Positions 26,775-35,510 of a DNA stretch of 64,000 bases are shown here, piece by piece. The stretch's first letter is position 1, and every line of letters starts with the position of its first letter. This DNA comes from Streptococcus sp. DD12. Its GTDB lineage: Bacteria > Bacillota > Bacilli > Lactobacillales > Streptococcaceae. Below the pieces are notes generated by a model, which was not told where the DNA came from, ran no database searches, and worked only from the letters and a program-made list of their open reading frames with translations. Location: NCBI RefSeq assembly GCF_001578885.1, contig NZ_KQ969495.1, forward strand, positions 403,876 through 467,875, written 5' to 3'. The position numbers and the translations under genes were made by a program.

Positions 26775-26803
26775 TTGAAACCGTTTTCTTTTAGCAGTAA
26801 AAT
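26775..26803 (+). promoter_or_regulatory. Promoter of alcohol dehydrogenase gene with CcpA (cre) site
   Basis: -35 TTGAAA (26775-26780), 17-nt spacer, -10 TAAAAT (26798-26803). TGAAACCGTTTTCT at 26776-26789 matches 13 of 14 positions of the cre consensus TGWAANCGNTNWCA and covers the -35 box, which predicts catabolite repression. Confidence 0.7.
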
Positions 26804-26839
26804 AGATGTATAGAAACAAAAAGGAAAAGAGGTTTTGTT

Positions 26840-27895
26840 ATGAAAGCTGCAACCTACGTTTCTGCCGGCGAATTACACCTGACAGATAAAGAAAAACCAA
26901 AAATTCTCCAAGGCACAGATGCCGTTGTGCGTTTGCTTAAGACCACTATCTGTGGAACGGATTTACATATCTTGGGAGGTGATGTCCCTGCCTGCAAGCC
27001 TGGAACCACTCTGGGGCATGAAGGAATCGGTATTGTTGAAGCCGTTGGCGATGCTGTTACTAACTTTAAGGTGGGGGATAAGGTCATTATTTCTTGTGTG
27101 ACAGCCTGTAACACCTGCTACTACTGTAAAAAAGGACTTCCATCTCACTGCCAAACCGGTGGCTGGATTTTAGGCCACTTGATCGAAGGCACCCAAGCAG
27201 AATATGTTCACATTCCGCATGCTGATGGCAGTCTCTACCACGCTCCTGAAAGTGTGGACGACGAGGCGCTTTTGATGTTGTCTGATATTTTACCAACCTC
27301 ATACGAGATAGGTGTTCTTCCTTCTCATGTCAAACCCGGCGATACCGTTTGTATCGTGGGCTCAGGCCCTATCGGTCTGGCTGCTCTCTTGACTGTTCAA
27401 TTCTATTCACCTGCCACCATCATCATGGTGGACTTGTCAGCCCAAAGACTAAAAGCAGCCAAACGGTTCGGAGCAACCCATACCATTGCGTCTGGCGATG
27501 TCACTGAGATTAAAGCCTTTATCGATGAAGTCACCAATGGACGTGGCGTTGACATTGTCATGGAATGTGTTGGCTACCCACAAACCTTTGATATTTGCCA
27601 AAATGTAGTGGCTATTGGTGGTCACATCTCCAATGTCGGCGTCCATGGCAAACCAGTTAGCTTTAACTTGGATGACCTTTGGATAAAAAATATTACCCTA
27701 AATACAGGGCTGGTCAATGCCAACACCACTGACATGCTCCTGAATGTTCTCAAATCTGGAAAAATTGATGCCAGTCAACTCGTTACACACCACTTCAATC
27801 TCTCAGATGTCGAGGCCGCCTATGATGTCTTCAAACACGCAGACCAACATCAGGCTCTCAAGGTTGTCATCACCAATGACATCACACCAACTTAA
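26840..27895 (+). CDS. Zinc-dependent alcohol dehydrogenase family protein
   Basis: Medium-chain dehydrogenase, 351 residues, oxidising or reducing an alcohol/aldehyde pair with NAD(P). Catalytic zinc ligands are Cys in CGTDLH (about 38) and GHE (about 59-61). The structural zinc lobe is present as the four-Cys pattern in CVTACNTCYYCKKGLPSHC. The nucleotide-binding motif GSGPIG is at about 174-179. It resembles the iron/zinc ADH group close to threonine dehydrogenase and adhP-like enzymes; the exact substrate is not clear. Monocistronic, with a cre site and a strong terminator. Confidence 0.92.
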   Translation: MKAATYVSAGELHLTDKEKPKILQGTDAVVRLLKTTICGTDLHILGGDVPACKPGTTLGHEGIGIVEAVGDAVTNFKVGDKVIISCVTACNTCYYCKKGLPSHCQTGGWILGHLIEGTQAEYVHIPHADGSLYHAPESVDDEALLMLSDILPTSYEIGVLPSHVKPGDTVCIVGSGPIGLAALLTVQFYSPATIIMVDLSAQRLKAAKRFGATHTIASGDVTEIKAFIDEVTNGRGVDIVMECVGYPQTFDICQNVVAIGGHISNVGVHGKPVSFNLDDLWIKNITLNTGLVNANTTDMLLNVLKSGKIDASQLVTHHFNLSDVEAAYDVFKHADQHQALKVVITNDITPT

Positions 27896-27898
27896 GAC

Positions 27899-27958
27899 AA
27901 AAAGTGTGCCTGTCAGCCCTAGCTCTTCGAGTTACGGCAAGATAGACACACTTTTTTT
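27899..27958 (+). terminator. Terminator of alcohol dehydrogenase gene
   Basis: AAAAGTGTG pairs with CACACTTTTTTT at the base of a longer imperfect hairpin. Confidence 0.75.
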
Positions 27959-27974
27959 GTTTTAGCGTTTTCTA

Positions 27975-28934
27975 CTAGTCTTTAACAGGGCCTCTTTGCG
28001 ACCACTTTAGCGTCACTCTTGTCCCTACTTCTACTTGACTTTCTACTAAAATAACAATCCCTAGCTGGTCTAAGACTGTTTTTGTCATGTAAAGTCCCAA
28101 ACCAGTAGCCTTACGGTAACGACGGCCGTTAAAGCCCGTAAAGCCATGGTCAAAAAGACGTGGCAAATCCTCTTCTTGAATGCCGATGCCCTGATCTGTT
28201 ATCACAATACTTTCCTCGGTAATCAGGATAGTCAGCTCAGCCCCTGGTGGACTATATTTTAGAGCATTATCTATAATTTGTGTTAAGGCGAATTGTAGCC
28301 ATTTGGCATCTGTAAGCACTTGAGCCTGACCTTTTAAAGAGAAACTGATGTGTTTTTGAATAAAGACCAAGCGATAGGACTTGATGATGTTTTTGACGAG
28401 TGTTTCTAGGGCTATCACTTCAAAGCGAAAATCGCTAGCATGTCCCGTAAATTTCATAAAATTCAAGAGATTAGCGACATTATTTTCGAGTTCTAGTAGT
28501 TGAATACCAACATCTTCCTTATTGAGTTGGTCCGTTTGTTGCATCAAAGATAGGGCAGCCAAAGGAACCTTTAATTGATGCGCCCAGAGTTGAACCATGT
28601 GTTGTGTCTCTGACAACGTTTTACTCAGTTCATGGATTTCTTTTCGGTAGTCTTGTGCTTGCCTGTCTAAAAGCTTTAGAAAAGCTTCTTGTGTTGGTAA
28701 GGAAAAGGCGTCTTCGTCTATCAAACGGATGTCATCAAGTTGACGCATCTGCTGGTAAAAACGATAGGCAGAAAAAGCTAAGACCCCCAGCAGAAATAAG
28801 AATGAAAAGAGCACCATCATCCCAAAATAGACTAAGGGTAAATGATAGAGTATGGAACAACTAAAAAACACAGCCAGTATGCCGGCGTAGAGGAAGAAAA
28901 GTTGCCGTTTTTCGCGTAAAAAAGCTAAAATCAT
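27975..28934 (-). CDS. BceS-type intramembrane-sensing histidine kinase
   Basis: 319 residues with two closely spaced membrane spans (about 11-31 and 34-56) and almost no extracellular loop, the mark of intramembrane-sensing kinases that read the state of a partner BceAB transporter. The phosphorylated His is in WAHQLKVPLAAL at about 119; ATPase boxes are QIIDNALKYS, DQGIGI and GLGLYMTK. It overlaps the regulator gene by four bases. Confidence 0.9.
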   Translation of the reverse strand: MILAFLREKRQLFFLYAGILAVFFSCSILYHLPLVYFGMMVLFSFLFLLGVLAFSAYRFYQQMRQLDDIRLIDEDAFSLPTQEAFLKLLDRQAQDYRKEIHELSKTLSETQHMVQLWAHQLKVPLAALSLMQQTDQLNKEDVGIQLLELENNVANLLNFMKFTGHASDFRFEVIALETLVKNIIKSYRLVFIQKHISFSLKGQAQVLTDAKWLQFALTQIIDNALKYSPPGAELTILITEESIVITDQGIGIQEEDLPRLFDHGFTGFNGRRYRKATGLGLYMTKTVLDQLGIVILVESQVEVGTRVTLKWSQRGPVKD

Positions 28935-29599
28935 ATCAAACTATACCCGACACCCCTAATGGTATGAATGGCCACGCAGCCGATAGAAGACAATTTTTTT
29001 CTTAACCTGGTCATGTTGACACTCAAGGTATTGTGATCGATAAAATTTTCACTCTCCCACAAGCGGTTTAACAAATCTTCCTTTGTGACAACCTGCCCTT
29101 GGTTTTCGATCAGTAATTGGAAAATTTTGCTTTCTGTCGGGCTTAGGGCTACCTCTTGGCCATCAGCCTTCCTCACGAGACCGTCTCGGGTCAGTTCATA
29201 GTCCTGATATAAAAACCGTTTGGCTTGGTTAAACTGCTGACTGCGCCGTAAAAAGGCGCTGATTTTGGCTTCCAAAACAGCTAGGTTAAAGGGTTTTGCG
29301 ATGTAATCATCCGCTCCCATATCCAAAGCCATAACCATATTCATCTCATCATCACTGCTTGAAATGAAAATAATAGGTGTCGTCATCTGTTGCCGGATTT
29401 CTGTCGTCCAATAAAAGCCGTTAAAATAAGGCAGGGTAATATCCATCAATATCAAATCGGGTTGTGCCTCAACTACTTCTCTTAAAATGTCACGGTAGTT
29501 CTTAACAGTTGTGACAGTATAGCGTTCTGACAAGGCCTTTTTTAGCAAGCTTACAATTGTGGCATCGTCTTCAATGATAAATAGGCTTGGTTGCGACAT
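28931..29599 (-). CDS. BceR-type response regulator
   Basis: 222-residue OmpR-family regulator: receiver with acceptor Asp in DLILMDITLPYFNG at about residue 53 and a winged-helix end (LSPTESKIFQLL...NTLSVNMTRLRKKL...IRGVGYSL). Expected to activate the bceAB operon from the tandem operator at 32553-32595. It has its own extended -10 promoter upstream. Confidence 0.92.
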   Translation of the reverse strand: MSQPSLFIIEDDATIVSLLKKALSERYTVTTVKNYRDILREVVEAQPDLILMDITLPYFNGFYWTTEIRQQMTTPIIFISSSDDEMNMVMALDMGADDYIAKPFNLAVLEAKISAFLRRSQQFNQAKRFLYQDYELTRDGLVRKADGQEVALSPTESKIFQLLIENQGQVVTKEDLLNRLWESENFIDHNTLSVNMTRLRKKLSSIGCVAIHTIRGVGYSLI

Positions 29600-29631
29600 G
29601 ATAAATTTCCCTTTTCACTAGTATTTCGCTT

Positions 29632-29640
29632 ATTATATCA
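29632..29640 (-). promoter_or_regulatory. Promoter of bceRS-type genes
   Basis: Extended -10 TGATATAAT on the minus strand (TATAAT at 29632-29637), no clear -35, about 33 bases before the regulator ATG. A terminator of the upstream permease gene precedes it. Confidence 0.5.
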
Positions 29641-29666
29641 TACTAGCCAGCCTAGCGCATGCCACT

Positions 29667-29706
29667 AAAAAAACCTGAAAAGCGAACTGATCTTGCTTCT
29701 CGGGTT
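29667..29706 (-). terminator. Terminator after bceB-type permease gene
   Basis: Minus strand AACCCGAGAAGC pairs imperfectly with GCTTTTCAGGTT, followed by TTTTT. Confidence 0.7.
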
Positions 29707-29740
29707 CTTTAGGTAAGAAATGCCTTAAAAACTAGAGCTA

Positions 29741-31702
29741 TTAGCGCGCAATAATACGGTAATAGGTACGGCTCGTAAAGCGATAAATGAGGTAATAGAG
29801 TGTTCCGATTAAGAGGATGGTCAGACCACTCACCCAGTAGACCATTTGCGAGTCCATGACCCCAAATAACAAGAGGACTTGCTTAATCAAGACGAGTGCA
29901 GCCAAGAAATGCAGAATAGCCATTGTCAGAGGGCCAAAAAAGACAAATAAGGTTTGGGCACTAATGGCTTTCTTGATAGACTGTGAGCTCATCCCTACTT
30001 CTTGCAGAATTTGGTAGGAGCGTCGATCCTCTTGGCCTTCAGAGTATTGCTTGTAATAAATAATCAATGCGGCCCCCAGCATAAAGCTAATGCCTAGCAT
30101 AAAGCCTGTAAAGACAAAACCGCCATAAATTTGATAGGTAGCATTCCGAAAATCATCTTTGAGGTCGAGGCTTCCAATCTCTTGTCCCTCATCATTTAAG
30201 AGATTTCCCTGACTGTCGCCAAGTTTTTTGGCCTGCTTGTCTGGAAGATTGACAAAAAAACGATACAAGTGTGGTAAGGGATCTGGATAATACGCTTGAA
30301 CGGCTGATACAAGAGCTTGCTGGACAGATTCATTGCTAACAACTAAGAGGTTGCCGTTGTAGGTGTTGGCTAAGTCTGGGAAATTGGCGCGTGAAAAGGT
30401 TTTAACATTGGTTAACTGATGGCCTAAAAGATTAATGTCTTTGACCTCCTGGTTTCTATTTGGAAGGACCAGAGCAGACTCATTTTCTTTTAAGTCTGGC
30501 AAGTCGTTACCAAGCTCTCGAAAATCACTTTGCGTCACAATATAGGTGTAGCCCAGTTTATTAAAATCAGGATGTGAAATATCCTGCGGCCCAATGACGG
30601 TCTTTCTTTGGTCTGGTACTGGAATACCAACTACGTATGTGTCATAGCTGAGGCTATTTGTCGTGGCTACCCCTTTGGCTTCTAACCACTGTCTAGATAG
30701 GGCTTTCAGGTCTTGAGGAGTCTGGTTAGCCATATTGAAGGTAAGAGAAACAGTTCTCGGAAAAAGACTTTGACTTTGTCCCTCGATATTAGTATAAAGG
30801 GCTGTTGTTGTGGCAATGGCAACAAAAGACATACAAGATAGTAGTGTAATACTAGCCATGCCAACGGCATTTTGCTTCATGCGAAAAAGCATTTGAGAGA
30901 CCGTGATGAAATGTTTGGGCTGGTAATAGTACCGTTTATTGCCCCTGCGCCATTTCAGATAGCGAGCGACAAAGGAAATGTAAAACAAATAGGTTCCTGT
31001 AATCACTAAAAGAACGGCAGCAAAAAATCGGTAAAGGGCGGCTAAAGCGCTGAGATTATTGGAAGAGAGGGCAAGATAATAGCCTATTCCTAACAAGAGG
31101 ATAGCCAGTATTGCTAAGAGGGTATTGCCCTTGGCCTCACTTTCTCCTTGCTTACTTTGTCCGAAAAGTCCTAAAGCAGATTGGCGGCTGATTGTCACAA
31201 GCCCAACAATTTCTAAAAGCAGGAAAATAGCTCCGAAAACCAGACTTGACAGCAAGAGAGCCAAAGGGTTGACATCCAGGATTAACTGCTTGTAGTGGAC
31301 GAGATTGACAAAGAAAAGGTAAAAAAGTTGAGACAAAATCAAGGACAAAAGAGACCCTAGGAGGATAACCATCAAAGCACTTAGGAGTAATTCCCAGGTG
31401 GCAACAGCTGCTACCTGCCATTTTGTCATGCCCAAGATATGATAGAGACCAAAAGTTTGACTCCTTTGTTTGAGTAAAACGTGATAACTATAGATTTCCA
31501 TGATAACCGCAAAGATTGTCAGTATCACTAAGGCTAAAAACAACAAGGATGCCCCAAACCGCATGTGGCTAGTCATGGAACTAAATATGATGAGACTGGT
31601 CGTGCTCCAAAGGACAAACAATACCGTACTGGCTAGTAAAAAGGGACCGAACTGCTGTAGCGCATTTTTGATATTGTTAAAGGCGAGCTTAAGATAAAGC
31701 AT
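29741..31702 (-). CDS. BceB-type FtsX-family permease
   Basis: 653 residues from ATG 31702, which has GGGAGGT seven bases upstream; the frame is open further but would overlap the ATPase gene. FtsX-type permease with ten membrane spans expected, and a large extracellular domain (about 310-520) between spans 7 and 8, the region that recognises peptide-lipid II/undecaprenyl complexes in this family. With the ATPase it confers resistance to bacitracin or lantibiotic-like antimicrobials by family analogy (BceAB, MbrAB). Confidence 0.9.
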   Translation of the reverse strand: MLYLKLAFNNIKNALQQFGPFLLASTVLFVLWSTTSLIIFSSMTSHMRFGASLLFLALVILTIFAVIMEIYSYHVLLKQRSQTFGLYHILGMTKWQVAAVATWELLLSALMVILLGSLLSLILSQLFYLFFVNLVHYKQLILDVNPLALLLSSLVFGAIFLLLEIVGLVTISRQSALGLFGQSKQGESEAKGNTLLAILAILLLGIGYYLALSSNNLSALAALYRFFAAVLLVITGTYLFYISFVARYLKWRRGNKRYYYQPKHFITVSQMLFRMKQNAVGMASITLLSCMSFVAIATTTALYTNIEGQSQSLFPRTVSLTFNMANQTPQDLKALSRQWLEAKGVATTNSLSYDTYVVGIPVPDQRKTVIGPQDISHPDFNKLGYTYIVTQSDFRELGNDLPDLKENESALVLPNRNQEVKDINLLGHQLTNVKTFSRANFPDLANTYNGNLLVVSNESVQQALVSAVQAYYPDPLPHLYRFFVNLPDKQAKKLGDSQGNLLNDEGQEIGSLDLKDDFRNATYQIYGGFVFTGFMLGISFMLGAALIIYYKQYSEGQEDRRSYQILQEVGMSSQSIKKAISAQTLFVFFGPLTMAILHFLAALVLIKQVLLLFGVMDSQMVYWVSGLTILLIGTLYYLIYRFTSRTYYRIIAR

Positions 31703-31703
31703 A

Positions 31704-32456
31704 CTAGTCACCTCCCAACAAGGCACTCATGGCCAGAGAAATATCCCGATTGAATTCAGATAAGGATTTGTCTGCGCGGTACATCTGATGGAAGATACGA
31801 CCATCCTTGATAAATAAAACACGGTTGGCATGGCTGGCCGCATTAGCGGAATGGGTTACCATCAAAAGTGTTTGCCCTTCTTGGTTGAGCCTTTCAAACA
31901 AGTCTAAGACGCGTTCTGAATTCTTATAATCTAAGGCAGCTGTCGGTTCATCTGCAAGAATAAGTTTTGGCTTATTCATGAGACTACGGGCAATAGCAAC
32001 CCGCTGCTTTTGCCCACCGGACAATTCAAAAGGGCGCTTCTCTAAGAGATCATCGATGGCCAATAAAGGTAACATCTCATCCAAACGCTTGGTCATTTGC
32101 TCATACGGCTGCCGACGCAATACCATGGGTAAAAAGATATTGTCCTTGACTGATAGACTATCAACCAGATTAAATTCTTGAAAAACAAAGCCTAGATTTT
32201 CGAGGCGATAGGCAGCAAGTTGACTGTCTTTAATGCTTGATAAATCCTGACCATCTAGAGCCACATAGCCTTTACTTGGTTTTTCCAGTGTGGCTAAAAT
32301 GTTCAGTAAAGTTGTTTTACCTGAACCGGATTCCCCCATGATGGCTATGAATTCACCAGTATCAACCTGAAAGTCAACATCTCTCAAGGCTTGAGTTTCT
32401 TTTCTGGAGTAGCGCGTGCGAAAGGTTTTTTCTAAGTGATGAACTTCTAATAACAT
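31704..32456 (-). CDS. BceA-type ABC transporter ATP-binding protein
   Basis: 250-residue ATPase of the MacB/LolD class. Walker A GESGSGKTT is at about 40-48, signature LSGGQKQRVAIARSL, Walker B LILADEPTAALD and H-loop MVTHS. The LilA-type DEPTAALDYKNSE is characteristic of antimicrobial peptide transporters. First gene of the operon; RBS AAGGAG. Strong upstream operator and promoter. Confidence 0.93.
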   Translation of the reverse strand: MLLEVHHLEKTFRTRYSRKETQALRDVDFQVDTGEFIAIMGESGSGKTTLLNILATLEKPSKGYVALDGQDLSSIKDSQLAAYRLENLGFVFQEFNLVDSLSVKDNIFLPMVLRRQPYEQMTKRLDEMLPLLAIDDLLEKRPFELSGGQKQRVAIARSLMNKPKLILADEPTAALDYKNSERVLDLFERLNQEGQTLLMVTHSANAASHANRVLFIKDGRIFHQMYRADKSLSEFNRDISLAMSALLGGD

Positions 32457-32528
32457 ATCCTTCTCCTTTTTGACATATTTTTAGATATGTCTTTTTATGC
32501 TGAGGCTCATTTCCCTCACTGCACTGTT

Positions 32529-32595
32529 ATTATAACCTAAAATGAAAGGGTCTGTCTTACAGGCTTAGCTGGCTGTCTTACAATCTTGTAAGACA
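32529..32595 (-). promoter_or_regulatory. bceAB-type promoter with tandem BceR-like operator
   Basis: On the minus strand -10 TATAAT is at 32529-32534. TGTCTTACA (plus-strand sense) occurs at 32553-32561 and again at 32574-32582, exactly 21 bp apart. The second copy is part of a perfect inverted repeat: TGTCTTACAA, TC, TTGTAAGACA (32574-32595). The proximal copy occupies the -35 position (about 32552-32557), where no -35 consensus is seen. This is the layout of an OmpR-type activated promoter. Confidence 0.72.
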
Positions 32596-32598
32596 AAC

Positions 32599-32641
32599 AA
32601 AAAAAGGTCCTGTCGCAAGGCTTATGCGATAAGAACCTTTC
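32599..32641 (-). terminator. Terminator of esterase/ATP-grasp operon
   Basis: Minus strand AAAGGTTCTTATCGCA pairs with TTGCGACAGGACCTTT and a run of T follows. It abuts the operator of the next operon. Confidence 0.82.
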
Positions 32642-32657
32642 GCTAATTGCTTAGCCG

Positions 32658-33821
32658 TTAAACACTGGCATGAATGTAGTCGATCATGTCATCGACAGCT
32701 TCTTGTGTTTGTGCAGTCAGAATGTAGAGGTCATCTCCTTGCAACTCTGAAAAAGCGCGTGGCATCCGTTCGATTTTCTTGAGTGCCTTACCGTAATGTT
32801 GCTTAACTTCTTCTTGGCTATGAAGGTAGTTTTTACTATCACGGCGAGCGGTGGCCAAGCAATACTGTGGTTCAAATGCTCTCTCAGCCACAGGGTTTCC
32901 AGCGACCACATCCGCATAATCCCGGTAAAGATCAATGGAATGGGCATAATTATAGACATCGATGGTAAAACCACCAGCTGGACGGTTATTGTACTCTAAG
33001 GCGATAAAGTCATCACCATCACGGAAAAATTCAATATGGAAGAAACGTTCTTTCATCCCAAAAGCTTTGATAATGGCATGTCCATATTCTTTTAATTTAG
33101 GATCAATTTCCTTAAGCACGTAGTAGGAATTTTCCTTTTTCTCTGTGATGAGCTCCAAAGGGGTATACTTGTAATCAAAACTGGTCTCAAAGACGATATT
33201 TCCCTCATGGTCCAGCAAACCATCAAAAGTACAGATTTTACCACTATTGACAAATTGCTCAAAGAAGTAAACTGTCGTCTTATCCCAGTCCGCTTTAAAA
33301 CGTTCCACATCTTCAGCTGTTTCAAGTTTGTAGGTTGCCGCCGCACCAACCCCGTTATCGGGTTTTGCAATCATGGGCAAACCAATTTTTTTAACAGCCA
33401 TATCGACAGCCTGTAAGGTTTTTACTACCTGTCCAGGTACGACAGGGACCCCTGCTTTTTTAAACATCTTCTTCATTTCAGATTTGAATTTTGTTTTTTT
33501 CAAATCCCGTGGTTTAGCCCCAAAGATGTTAAATTGTTCCCGTAAGGCTGCATCCTGCTCCAACCAGTATTCGTTATGGGATTCGATACGGTCGATAGGG
33601 CCATGCTTATAGAACAAGAAAGCCACTGCTTTTTTAACTTCTTCTAGGTCTTCCAAATTATTGACCTTAAAATACTCGGTTAAAGCACCCTGAAGTTCGC
33701 TACCAAGTTGTTCGTAAGGCTCCTGACCAATACCCAGAACGGTAATCCCTTTTTTAGCCAGTTCAAGCGTGAAAGGTTGGAAATTTTCAGGATAGTAAGG
33801 GGAAATGACGATAACATTCAT
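32658..33821 (-). CDS. ATP-grasp ligase of unknown substrate
   Basis: 387-residue ATP-grasp protein (biotin-carboxylase/carbamoyl-phosphate-synthase-like fold). An N-terminal Rossmann-like domain (MNVIVISPYYPENFQPF) is followed by the ATP-grasp core: KFKSEMKKMFKKAGVPVVPG, the ATP lysine in LPMIAKPDNGVGA, FEQFVNSGKICTFDGL, and metal ligands in FFHIEFFRDGDDFIALEYNNRPAGG. It should activate a carboxylate and join it to an amine or other nucleophile. Last of three genes with two esterases; separated by 15 bp from the middle gene. I do not recognise a characterised orthologue. Confidence 0.85.
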   Translation of the reverse strand: MNVIVISPYYPENFQPFTLELAKKGITVLGIGQEPYEQLGSELQGALTEYFKVNNLEDLEEVKKAVAFLFYKHGPIDRIESHNEYWLEQDAALREQFNIFGAKPRDLKKTKFKSEMKKMFKKAGVPVVPGQVVKTLQAVDMAVKKIGLPMIAKPDNGVGAAATYKLETAEDVERFKADWDKTTVYFFEQFVNSGKICTFDGLLDHEGNIVFETSFDYKYTPLELITEKKENSYYVLKEIDPKLKEYGHAIIKAFGMKERFFHIEFFRDGDDFIALEYNNRPAGGFTIDVYNYAHSIDLYRDYADVVAGNPVAERAFEPQYCLATARRDSKNYLHSQEEVKQHYGKALKKIERMPRAFSELQGDDLYILTAQTQEAVDDMIDYIHASV

Positions 33822-33836
33822 AAATGAAGACTCCTT

Positions 33837-34583
33837 TTAGTAACCAAGTGTTTTCAGGTAATAAGGCATTTGCTTGCGCCACCAGATCCAGTCGTGGGCA
33901 ACATCTTGCCCCCAAACATCAAACCAAGCTGGGATTTGTTTGCTTTCAAAAGCCTCCCGTAGGGTATTAAAAGATGGTAGACCATCTTGTTCCCAATCCC
34001 CCAAACCGGTGCAGACGATAATATCAGCCTGGCGGTAACGGTCGATAAACCAACCGTCATTTTGGTTCCAAAGGTAGTCTGCTGGTGAGTTTTGGTAGAC
34101 GGCTTCATCGCCACCATAATCATTGCCTTGATCAAAGAAACGCGCATCATAAATACCGGACAAGGCGATTACTTTAGTAAACACATCTGGGTGCTGTAAG
34201 AAGAAATTGACGGCGTGATAAGCTCCCATAGAACAGCCCGTCACCATCATCCCGTCATACCAACCCGTCAAATGCTTGATAAAAGGAATGGCTTCGTCAA
34301 TGACATAATGCTCATATGCTCGGTGAGCCTGAGCCCGATCATGCATAGACTTGTAGTCTGCCAACCAACTTTCCTTGTCGACGCTGGTCAGGGTGAAAAA
34401 TTGTACCCGACCACTCTCAATGCTGTCACGGCAGGCTTCTATCATACCAAAGTCAGCATACTCTGAGAAAGATCCGCCGGATGAGGCAAAAACAACAATA
34501 GGCAAACCAGCATGACCATAGCGGTTCACATTCATTTCACGGCCAAGATTACCTGACCAGTGGCTTAAAAATTCAACGTGCAT
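33837..34583 (-). CDS. Esterase family protein (alpha/beta hydrolase), gene 2 of operon
   Basis: 248 residues without signal peptide. Nucleophile elbow G-C-S-M-G in MMVTGCSMGAYHAVNF gives Ser at about residue 117. The likely acid is in TGLGDWEQDGLP and the His in VAHDWIWWRKQMPYYL near the end, so the triad looks complete. It belongs to the putative esterase D/antigen 85-like group (pfam00756). Substrate unknown. Lies between another esterase and an ATP-grasp enzyme with spacings of 9 and 15 bp. Confidence 0.86.
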   Translation of the reverse strand: MHVEFLSHWSGNLGREMNVNRYGHAGLPIVVFASSGGSFSEYADFGMIEACRDSIESGRVQFFTLTSVDKESWLADYKSMHDRAQAHRAYEHYVIDEAIPFIKHLTGWYDGMMVTGCSMGAYHAVNFFLQHPDVFTKVIALSGIYDARFFDQGNDYGGDEAVYQNSPADYLWNQNDGWFIDRYRQADIIVCTGLGDWEQDGLPSFNTLREAFESKQIPAWFDVWGQDVAHDWIWWRKQMPYYLKTLGY

Positions 34584-34592
34584 TATAAATTC

Positions 34593-35417
34593 CTACCATT
34601 TCTCACTAAAAAATCTAAAACATTCTGGCAGATATTCTGCCCAAGCCATCTCGTTGTGAATAGCTCCAGAGATAATCTCAATCTTGGTATTTTCCAAGGG
34701 AATGCCACCTGCCAACAATTGTCGGTAATAAGTCAGGCTCGAATCAATGTAAGCCTGTTTGATATTACCAGCCATCAAGGTCTTATCGGTGTCATCAGCT
34801 TCTTCAGTTCCGACATAGATAAAGACCCTTTGCTCAGGATCCAAGTCCTGACGGGCAATGTAGCGGTCGAAAGCTTGCTGATGTAACCAGGTTGCTGTTG
34901 AGAAAACACCAAGACAACCAATCTGCTCCTGATAAGCTAACCCCATAAACTGGGTGATATTACCACCGAGCGAAGACCCAATCATAGCCGTGTGGGCTTT
35001 ATCTGACAAGGTCCGATAGGTTTCATCAATAAAGGGTTTAACCACATCCATGACAAATTCCGCATATTCGATCCCCTTGCCTCCTAGCTCTGCACCTGGG
35101 ATGGCTGTCTCCTTGTACTTCCAAGCTGAGTACTCATTCATCCTTGCAAAGCCATCGTTATCGATAACCACCACAATCATGCGGTCAATATCGGGATTAC
35201 GCTTAATCGTCGGAATCACTTTCCAAGAATGCCCAGAAAAAGCTTCTTTACTATACAGGACATTTTGACCATCGTGGAAATACACCACAGGATAATGCCT
35301 GTCCGTATCCCGGTTGTAGTTTTTGGGAAGGAGAACACGGACACGACGAGGTTGCCCTGTGTAAGGCACCTCAAGCTCATGCGTCTTCATCTCCAAATAA
35401 AAATAAGATGTGTTCAT
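34593..35417 (-). CDS. Esterase family protein (alpha/beta hydrolase), first gene of operon
   Basis: 274 residues of the same pfam00756 esterase group but clearly a different paralogue from the next gene: RRVRVLLPKNYNRDTDRHYPVVYFHDGQN, nucleophile elbow GSSLGG in AMIGSSLGGNITQ, acid in YVGTEEADD and His in SGAIHNEMAWAEYLP. No signal peptide, so likely cytoplasmic. It opens a three-gene operon with a second esterase and an ATP-grasp ligase. Confidence 0.86.
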   Translation of the reverse strand: MNTSYFYLEMKTHELEVPYTGQPRRVRVLLPKNYNRDTDRHYPVVYFHDGQNVLYSKEAFSGHSWKVIPTIKRNPDIDRMIVVVIDNDGFARMNEYSAWKYKETAIPGAELGGKGIEYAEFVMDVVKPFIDETYRTLSDKAHTAMIGSSLGGNITQFMGLAYQEQIGCLGVFSTATWLHQQAFDRYIARQDLDPEQRVFIYVGTEEADDTDKTLMAGNIKQAYIDSSLTYYRQLLAGGIPLENTKIEIISGAIHNEMAWAEYLPECFRFFSEKW

Positions 35418-35465
35418 CCGTTCGCTTTCCTCTCTATTTTAAAACTATTTTATCATAAGATAAGC

Positions 35466-35494
35466 AAAAAAGTTAGGGATTCCCTAACTTTTTT
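35466..35494 (-). terminator. Terminator of trmFO
   Basis: Hairpin AAAAAAGTTAGGGA/TCCCTAACTTTTTT just after the trmFO stop (minus strand). Confidence 0.85.
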
Positions 35495-35510
35495 AGTCTG
35501 TTTAACGCTT

